Positions 57,699 through 64,000 of a stretch of DNA of 64,000 nucleotides are shown in pieces; position 1 is the stretch's first letter; each line of letters opens with the position of its first letter. The stretch spans positions 124,001 to 188,000 of the forward strand of contig JACTAT010000178.1 in assembly GCA_014526335.1 (NCBI GenBank), written 5' to 3'. The notes under the pieces were generated by a model that searched no databases, was not told the origin of the DNA, and saw only the letters and a program-made list of their open reading frames with translations. Source of the stretch: Chrysaora quinquecirrha. Taxonomy: Eukaryota > Cnidaria > Scyphozoa > Semaeostomeae > Pelagiidae. The position numbers were made by a program, and so were the translations under genes.

Positions 57699-57949
57699 GG
57701 GCGCACATCCAAAATAATTTTAGATGTAGAATTTTAGAACGTAGACCGGACAGACTAAGATTTTGTGGACCGGCGGAGTCCTGTGAGTCTTGTATTATTG
57801 TATCTGATCGGTCTTTAAATCAGGCATCTCAAAGAGTTCTTCACATTCCTCGATTCCCATACCATAACGATTTATGTGCATCGTTTTCGGATAAAACGCA
57901 GTGTTGGTCCTGTACTGACAATCCTCCAATTCGGATCGGACCGAATTAA
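57699..57949 (+). CDS. Unidentified Cys-rich terminal exon
   Basis: After a good acceptor (TTCTTTCACCCTCAG) the frame reads GAHIQNNFRCRILERRPDRL, then RFCGPAESCESCIIVSDRSL, and ends SFSDKTQCWSCTDNPPIRIG and PN before TAA. Seven cysteines in 83 residues with CxxC spacing (CESC, CWSC) suggest a zinc-binding or disulfide-bonded C-terminus. No family recognised and no upstream exon found. It could be a relic. The LINE-like 3' end at 58450-58690 lies downstream. Confidence 0.35.
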
Positions 57950-58449
57950 ATTTGAACTTTCCTAGATTAATTAACTGTGATGGTTAGATATATCGATTCT
58001 CCTCAGAAAGACTGGACGACTTCTGATAACCTCTTATGGTCCGAAACTTTTCAAATTGATCCAATCTTTGGACCAACTACTAATCAAATTTTTAGGCCTG
58101 GCGTTGCCAGTAAGGTACAATTTTTGGACCGACTGACATTGACAAGATATTGGGGGGGGGGGCTGTCACACCCCCATAATTTACACACTTATTGCTATAA
58201 TGATGCAACCCCTATATTTCAAACCAAAGTGCATCGAGTTCAATTTTTTCTAAACCTTTATCTCTCTCTTTGTTTTAGCCAGGAAATTTGAAAACTCATA
58301 ATCCTCGCTCTTTAAAATTTCTTCTAAAGTGGATTTCCTGTCAACGTTGTAGCCAGGCGGAAAACGGTAAAAGTATGCGCTGAAGGCATTTTGAACTTTC
58401 AAAACAGTATAGAGCCGTTCAAAAATGACGTCACGCCTTTTTGAGGGTA

Positions 58450-58690
58450 GGGGGTACAGAGATTGTGACGTTAAGTATGTGACCGTTTTCCGATCGCTAG
58501 GATTTTTATAGATTGTGTTTTTAGAGTTTTACCTTCGTTCAATTATTACATTGTTACTAGTTTTATACTCTTTTATCAAATATATTAATGGTTGGCTTAT
58601 ATTAGCTGTATTGTAAATTTTTACTGTACATTTTAGCTATTTTTCATGCCAACAGTGTAAATAAAGGAATAATAATAATAATAATAATCA
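58450..58690 (+). mobile_element. LINE 3' end with AATAATAATAAT tail
   Basis: AT-rich sequence ends in TGTAAATAAAGGAATAATAATAATAATAATAATC. A 3'-terminal (AAT)n tail after an AATAAAG signal is typical of invertebrate non-LTR retrotransposons. No coding part is preserved. Confidence 0.5.
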
Positions 58691-58969
58691 GTGATAGTGC
58701 GCGACAAGGGGGAGGGAGGGGATCAAAATCTGTCAAAATTTGCATGACGTCATTTTTGAACGGCCCCTATATTTACGGATACGCTTTTCTATGAAAGTTG
58801 AAGCAAAGTGGATATTGGGTAGACCGAAACTATCGGTAGTGTACCGCTCACAGTTTTCTGTGGATACCGTGAAGAGGAAATTCACCATTAGTCACTAACA
58901 GACTCGGCCATTTTGGAGCTGGAAAAACACAATGCTGCTGTTGTTATTAGAGTCGATCTTGGAGATTTA

Positions 58970-59365
58970 GGTCTTGGCCAAACGATCAATCATTGTTGGT
59001 CCAGCATTTGAAGTTTGCTCATCAAGCAAAATGTTTGACCGCTTGGCCACGTCCGAAAACATTGCTCGTCCAACAAGCAAAAATTGTTTTTGAACTTTTT
59101 CAGAAACATCACGCCACAAATTTTGCTTACTTTTTCTTGTCAAGCAATGTTTGATCGTTTGGCCGCCTTTCCAACATTGTTTGTCAAACATTTCTTTTGT
59201 TATTGACAAACTGCAACAACTTGCAATATTTCAGCATCTAGCAACATTTCTTAGCGCAACAATGCGTTCGTACTTGCGCATTAGCAATAACTTCGTGCTT
59301 TGTTATTCCAAAGTGTTTGACAGCAATGTTTTTGAACGTGGCCAAACCATCAAACATTTGTTGTA
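58970..59365. mobile_element. TIR element, GGCCAAACGATCAA ends, copy 2
   Basis: The left end TTGGCCAAACGATCAATCATTG and right end GGCCAAACCATCAAACATTTG. The interior has AAGCAATGTTTGATCGTTTGGCC. Related to 37695 and 61845. Confidence 0.75.
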
Positions 59366-59460
59366 AACCAAATTTTAATCGTTGCAGAGCCGGGAAAAAG
59401 TTACGGTCACACAGTCAAGAACCGGAGGAAGGTCAATTACAGTAGAACAATAGAAAATAT

Positions 59461-59606
59461 TTATGAATAGTATAACCAGAAGCTTAAACATTATTATTAG
59501 AAAACAAACGAGAGATAAACAAACAATTAGTCAATAAACAAACAATTGTCATCTCTCGTTTGTTTTCTAATAATAATGTTTAAGCTTCTGGTTATACTAT
59601 TCATAA
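59461..59606. repeat. Perfect 56-bp inverted repeat with 34-bp loop
   Basis: The arm 59461-59516 (TTATGAATAGTATAACCAGA ... AACAAACGAGAGAT) is the exact reverse complement of 59551-59606. The loop contains AACAAACAATTAG and AACAAACAATTG. No mismatches were found across 56 bp. Confidence 0.95.
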
Positions 59607-59759
59607 TTAAGTTGTATGCCCGATTGGATATATTTTAATAGAAAATATGTTGCCACATCCACACTCGTTTTTCATTGTTAAACGAGGAAGGTTTTCAGGT
59701 AGAGGTATCTTTGTCTAGAGGAAGTTTGAACACTTTTCTGGACTCTGCAAGAGCAAGGG

Positions 59760-60275
59760 CCTGGCTAAACTAGGAGACATGTCTCGCGCGACACTGTCGA
59801 GAGACTTGTCCCCTCGATGTCTCCCAGTTTAGCAACCTCGGAAACTTGGTAGCGCGCGACAAAACTTGTAGCGAGAGACGCGCAAATGTTTCTGGGAGAC
59901 AACAGAAACATTTCTTATCTCCACGACTAGAGGGAGATGTTGCTTGCTTGTAACTCGCATGTTTAACCACCCTGGAAGACATGGCGAATTCAATGTCGCG
60001 CGCAACATGTCTCCTAGTTTAGCCATAGCTTCAAACTTGGTTGAGCTTTGGAGCATAAAGCTATTGCTAAACTAGGAGACTTGTCGCGCGCGACACTGTA
60101 TTCGGCGTGTTTCTCTGGGTGGCTAAAAATGCGAATAACATGAGAGAAATTTGTCTCTCGACTCATAAATTACAAATTTGTCGCGCGACAAAGAACTTGG
60201 AGATATCGAGGGGACATGTCACCCGCGACTATATTGCGCACGACATGTCTCCACGTTTGGCCTGGCCTTAGCATG
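59760..60275. mobile_element. Cluster of CTAAACTAGGAGACATGTC elements
   Basis: The sequence CTAAACTAGGAGAC(A/T)TGTC and its inverse occur four times, with GTCGCGCGCGACA cores and TTCTGGGAGACAACAGAAAC in the middle. At least two tandem or nested copies, related to 10345. No transposase. Confidence 0.7.
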
Positions 60276-60437
60276 TGGATATAGCCAGACTGGGAAGGCT
60301 AGGGCCGCTAAAACCCTACACGAGCGCCAAAACCAGTTCTATCATTCCGAAAATGTCACTCAGCGAATTGAACTAACATTAAAAATTAAAAGAAGTGAAC
60401 TTCAAAGGAGAAATGAAAACACTGGTACATCCCTCTG

Positions 60438-60443
60438 TTTATT
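60438..60443 (-). terminator. Candidate polyadenylation signal for SSR3
   Basis: TTTATT on the plus strand is AATAAA on the minus strand, about 110 bp after the SSR3 stop codon. Confidence 0.45.
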
Positions 60444-60554
60444 ATCAAATAACAAATTAAATTTCTATCTTAGAAAATTGATTCTTTTCAGTTTCGTTTC
60501 ATATATCATCTGTGCTTCGTCTGTAGTTGTTACATAAAAGTTCCACAATTTCTT

Positions 60555-63500
60555 TTACGAACCAGTTGAAAACAAGGCGACGAGACCTGCAGCCAATCCA
60601 GTAGAGACGGTGAAATTACTGTAATCATACGTCAAGGAAAGATGAAAACTCTAGCTTTTAACTGAGTGTATAAATTTTTATGCACGAATAGCCCCTAGAC
60701 GCACGTTAGCGAATCAATACGCACTACTGTGGTGGAACTGGAAACGCACTACTGTTGTTATCTTTTTGCGTGCTGGGTGGATATGCACTACTGTGGTGGG
60801 TTATCCTGCTTGATGTGGTGGATAAGCACTACTGTGATGGGTTATTATGCTTGCTGTGGTGGTATTTTTGCATAACGTGGTGGTATTTTTGCGTTCTGTG
60901 GTGGATAAGCATTTTGGTAGTGGGTTATTGTGTTATTATGCTTGCTGCGGCGGATAAGCACTACTGTGGTGGGTTATTATGCTTGATGTGGTGGATAAGC
61001 ACTACTGTGGTGGGTTATTATGCTTGATGTGGTGGATAAGCAATACTGTGGTGGGTTATTATGCTTGCTGTGGTGGTATTTTTTGCATAACGTGGTGGTA
61101 TTTTTGCGTACTGTGGTGGATAAGCACTACTGTGGTGGGTCATTATGCTCGCTGCGGTGGATAAGCACTACTGTGATGGGTTATTGTGCTTGCTGTGGTG
61201 GTATTTTTTTGCGTAGCTACTGCTGGTGGATATGCTCTACTGTGGTGGTTTATTATGTTTTTGTGACAGCATGTTTGCGTACTGTGGTGGATATGCACTA
61301 CTATGGTGGGTTATCATGATTGATGTGCTGGGTTATTATGCTTGATGTGGTGGATTTGGTGGTTTTCTTCTTGCTTGATCTTATTACACGAGTCCCAATT
61401 ATCGCAGCTTCCATCTTTCGTTGTTGTTGTTGTCAGAAAGCTGCACAAACTGGGACTCATGGCTTTTGCACAACCTCGTACCCAGGGTAGATAGGACCTC
61501 TACGTGAACACTGCGCTGCATCATGTATCTGCTGCGGGCTGGGTTAACAACATCAACAACAGATATCCTTGGGAACGAAGTTAGGCTTTTGCATGCAAAA
61601 AAGTGGCCACTCTCCGCTAAAAAATTGGTGTAGACAATCAGATGGTTGCATTTGACTTGCTGCATTTTTACTTGCTTACTAATGTCCTCCCACTTTTATT
61701 GTGATTCGATTTTTCATCAGATCGAACGATAAATAAAACCCTATATGCGTGATCAGTTGGTGGTGCATGATATCTCTTCCGCATTGAAATTCTCGGAACA
61801 GGTCTGTGGATATCAAATCATCATTTCACGCAACCTTAAAAAAGTCTCGACCGTTGGGCCATTTCCAAAAACATTGCTCGTCCAGCATTTTTTGCTTTCG
61901 TCAAGCAAAAAATGTCTTCGAACTTTTTCAAAAACACCACGCCATAAAATTTGCTTACTTTTGCCTGTCAAGCAATGTTTGATCGGTAGGCCGTCTTTCC
62001 AACATTGCCCGTCGAACATTTCTTTTGTTATTGTCATGCTTCAACAACTTGCAACGTTTATTTTGTTCCAAAATGTTCAACAACAATGTCTATGGACGTG
62101 GCCAAACGGTCAAACATTTGTTGTAACGCAAATTTGAAATGTTTGACTAACAATGTTTGATTGTTTGGCCAGGGCATAAGTGTTTTAAGTAAGTTAAAAT
62201 AGAAAGGATACACAGTTGGTCCGAATGTCTTGAGAACATAGAATGAGGCGATGATGATCAGGAACAAATACATTGAATTGTTGTAGAAAATTGACAAGGT
62301 TGTCGCTTCTGTGTCAGAAACGTTATTTTTCTTCCACAAAATCCTGTACATAAAAGAAATAAATTTGTAAGTCTTCAAGTTGCACTAAACTTCAAAATAG
62401 CAATGAATAGGAGAAACACCTTTGAATATACCATAAAACTTATTTCATCTGCAATTCCATATCCTCAGAGTATAATTGTCTCAGAAGCAGACAGAAATGA
62501 ATCTCAGAAAATATTCAAGGGGTGTTTGCAAGTATAATAGGTAAAGGTGAAATGCTATATTTAGCACCAGGGGCTAGGATCTCCAGTAGTAGATTAACTA
62601 GTCAAGACACTGAATGTGTCTGTGATACCATTGTAGCTTGGGCTTGAACCCCAACATTGCTAAGCTTCTCTTAGGTGGCGGCTTATTTGAGGGGGGGGTT
62701 ATTTGGAGGTGGGGGTTTATTCAAGGACTTGCGTTATAACACAACTGCATCTATGCAATTAGTATCTACAGCATGCCTACATACATTCAATATGACTGTT
62801 GTATTATTACCACAGCACATTCAATACAGATTGATGGATTCTGATAAATATGGACATGTGCATGGTTTAACACACTCCCTTATAGGGTCTGAGCCCATGA
62901 TCAGATGGTGGTGCATGATGATCTATCAACATTTTCTATTCAGAACAGGTCTGTGTTTATCAAATCATCATTTCAAGGGCTCAGATGAAATCCCATTGCA
63001 TAGAAAGTTTCAGAATGCACTATGATCAAATACCCAATGGTACCATCTGCTGTGAAATCCCCTATTGAGGAATACACCATTTTTGTTTAATTAAGAATCT
63101 ACCTCAAGGACTAATTCCAAAATTTCCTTATTTATGGGCTTCTGATGAAATTGTTGTACCAAAAGTCCCTTAATAGTTCCTCAATTTTAACTGCATTTTT
63201 AGTGCAATGAATATTATAAAGAGACACTTGTCTGTCAGCAAAGCTATATACTACTCAAGGAAACATCTGACATATGCGTAACACAATTTATGTTAGTTTT
63301 TCTGCAATTGCATGAAACCAGCTTCCTAATTGCTGATTCATTCTTAGCAGTTTTATCATTAGTAGGATAAGTTCTTAAAAACTGTTCAGCCTTTTACATG
63401 TAGGTTCCTTATAAAGTGGTTCCTTATAAAAAAGGTATGTAGCTGATCAAAGTATCAGAAACAGAATCTATACCTGTCATCCTTTTCTTTTCTTGAAAGC

Positions 63501-64000
63501 TTTTTGGTCTCAGGTTTCGAGTCAAGTTCAGCATTGACCTCTTTGGCAATGGCATTCTCTCTCTTCTGAGCAATTCTGTTGATGAGAAAGGAAACATTTT
63601 AACAATAATTCTGTTCATTTCTAAGTAAAGGCCTAACTAAACTAGGAGATATAATTGTCAAGCGTGACATGTCCCCTCAATGTCTCTCAGTTTAGCCAAT
63701 CCCTGAGTCACTTCAAAAGAAAACATCCATAAATGATTATCTAATTATTTAACCTGTGCCAGTGTTGTTTCAAAGAGAGGGTGTTTTGCTGTGATCCCCA
63801 CACCTGTGCTACCTAATGGATTTTATTGATTGCTAACAGTCCACATTGACCCAAAAATCTCACAATACTAACTTGTGCTTCAGTGTAAACTTTGTTTGCC
63901 TGTATGCAAATGACACCAAGTATGTAGCAACCAAGGTTCCAACAGCAAACAGAGGTCCATATGTGTAGGGATCCATAAGATGAATTTTCCAGAAAAGCCC
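60555..64000 (-). CDS. SSR3: Translocon-associated protein gamma subunit (TRAP-gamma)
   Basis: Four-helix ER membrane protein of the TRAP complex at the Sec61 translocon. Exons, minus strand: 64000(or beyond)-63873 ([20 protein letters not shown], then [21 protein letters not shown]), 63575-63474 ([17 protein letters not shown], then [10 protein letters not shown]), 62343-62212 ([20 protein letters not shown], then [19 protein letters not shown]), and 60618-60555 ([20 protein letters not shown] and stop). All junctions are GT-AG and in phase, and the sequence aligns throughout with animal SSR3, including AQKRE, SRKEKD, ILWKKN-V-D-EAT and the closing ALFSTGS. The first part of the gene lies beyond the right edge. 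Introns hold a minisatellite, a P element and MITEs. Confidence 0.95.
60755..61365. repeat. Minisatellite of GCACTACTGTGGTGGGTTATT units
   Basis: Tandem units of about 40 bp with ATGCTTGATGTGGTGGATAAG alternating with TTTTTGCGTACTGTGGTGG variants. It lies in the last intron of SSR3. The Trp/Cys/Tyr-rich frames are artefacts. Confidence 0.92.
61378..61462. mobile_element. Fragment of the TAGACTTATTAC...GAGTCC foldback family
   Basis: TTATTACACGAGTCCCAATTATCGCAG at the left and AAACTGGGACTCATGG at the right, resembling the left half of the copy at 12951. Confidence 0.55.
61750..61828 (+). repeat. 79-bp dispersed element (family P), copy 6
   Basis: Intact, with flanks TGCG and CGCA that form the palindrome TGCGCGCA when the element is removed. 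Confidence 0.9.
61845..62175. mobile_element. TIR element, GGCCAAAC-ATCAAACATT ends, copy 3
   Basis: About 85% similar by eye to 58970-59365. Its right end TTTGATTGTTTGGCCAGGGC lies 30 bp from the SSR3 exon donor at 62211. Confidence 0.75.
62539..62672 (-). repeat. tRNA-derived SINE, family A, copy 6 (diverged, truncated)
   Basis: The tail and part of the tRNA-like body remain (AGGTGAAATGCTATATTTAGC...TTGAACCCCAACATTGC). The head is lost. Confidence 0.65.
62898..62975 (+). repeat. 79-bp dispersed element (family P), copy 7
   Basis: 78-bp diverged copy with flanks CTGAGCCC-A and A-GGGCTCAG, an 8-bp paired arm on each side. Confidence 0.88.
63090..63437. mobile_element. MITE family M1, copy 4 (eroded, reversed)
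   Basis: Contains TTAATAGTTCCTCAATTTTAACTGC at the left and GTAGGTTCCTTATAAAGTGGTTCC, then TTATAAAAAAGG, at the right, the reverse of the M1 left end. Termini are degraded. It lies 37 bp from an SSR3 exon. Confidence 0.7.

Noticed and set aside
60178..60537. 119-aa plus-strand frame near the SSR3 stop
   Set aside because: The first half is CTAAACTAGGAGAC transposon sequence. The second half (KTLHERQNQFYHSENVTQRI) is protein-like, but I found no splice partner and no family, so I did not call it.
60755..61319. Trp/Cys-rich ORFs such as [14 protein letters not shown]
   Set aside because: Translation of a 40-bp minisatellite in the last intron of SSR3.

Overview
This is a eukaryotic, almost certainly metazoan, nuclear window. 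The genes are spliced with GT-AG introns and are separated and interrupted by dense transposon relics, tRNA-derived SINEs, foldback elements and long low-complexity arrays. The mix of a Penelope-like GIY-YIG element, a zinc finger/tyrosine-recombinase/SANT (Crypton-type) element and many short TIR elements suggests a marine invertebrate such as a cnidarian or sponge. The phylum cannot be fixed from the sequence alone.

Layout. 1-12.2 kb is repeat-rich: SINEs, a CGTGT-expanding minisatellite, a 167-bp satellite, a LINE relic and foldback elements, with no gene I can name. 12.2-22.5 kb holds the 3' two thirds of a cyclin L gene (+ strand) ending in an RS domain. 22.5-26.4 kb is repeats plus an unidentified minus-strand ORF. 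26.5-27.7 kb is an intronless 382-codon ORF of unknown function. 28.5-37.5 kb is a secreted 2-oxoglutarate/Fe(II) oxygenase gene (+) with one apparent frameshift in an A-run. 40.1-40.4 kb is the first coding exon of an ACOT7-type acyl-CoA thioesterase (+). It runs directly into a TTTGATTC array and a gap of exactly 500 N (41238-41737). 43.6-54.6 kb carries minus-strand exons of one or two nuclear-protein genes, including two Mi-2/CHD4-like PHD fingers and lysine-rich exons. Interleaved are an AAGTC pentamer array, a broken Crypton-type element and a Penelope-like inverted pair. 54.7-60.5 kb is mostly repeats with two unidentified + strand ORFs. 60.6-64.0 kb is the 3' part of SSR3 (TRAP-gamma, minus strand).

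The host genes are unrelated housekeeping genes: transcription/splicing cyclin, ER oxygenase, lipid thioesterase, chromatin reader and ER translocon subunit. There is no operon or gene cluster. The most interesting items are the following. (1) A hammerhead-ribozyme fold sits on the minus strand at 49993-50037, just 3' of the Penelope-like GIY-YIG ORF, and a weaker hammerhead-like fold sits in the tail of a tRNA-SINE at 53587-53661. (2) A 79-bp dispersed element is found in seven copies, mostly placed at the centre of short palindromes. (3) There are signs of homopolymer under-calling (5 to 4), together with a gap at which two convergent genes are both cut off, so parts of this assembly should be treated with care.
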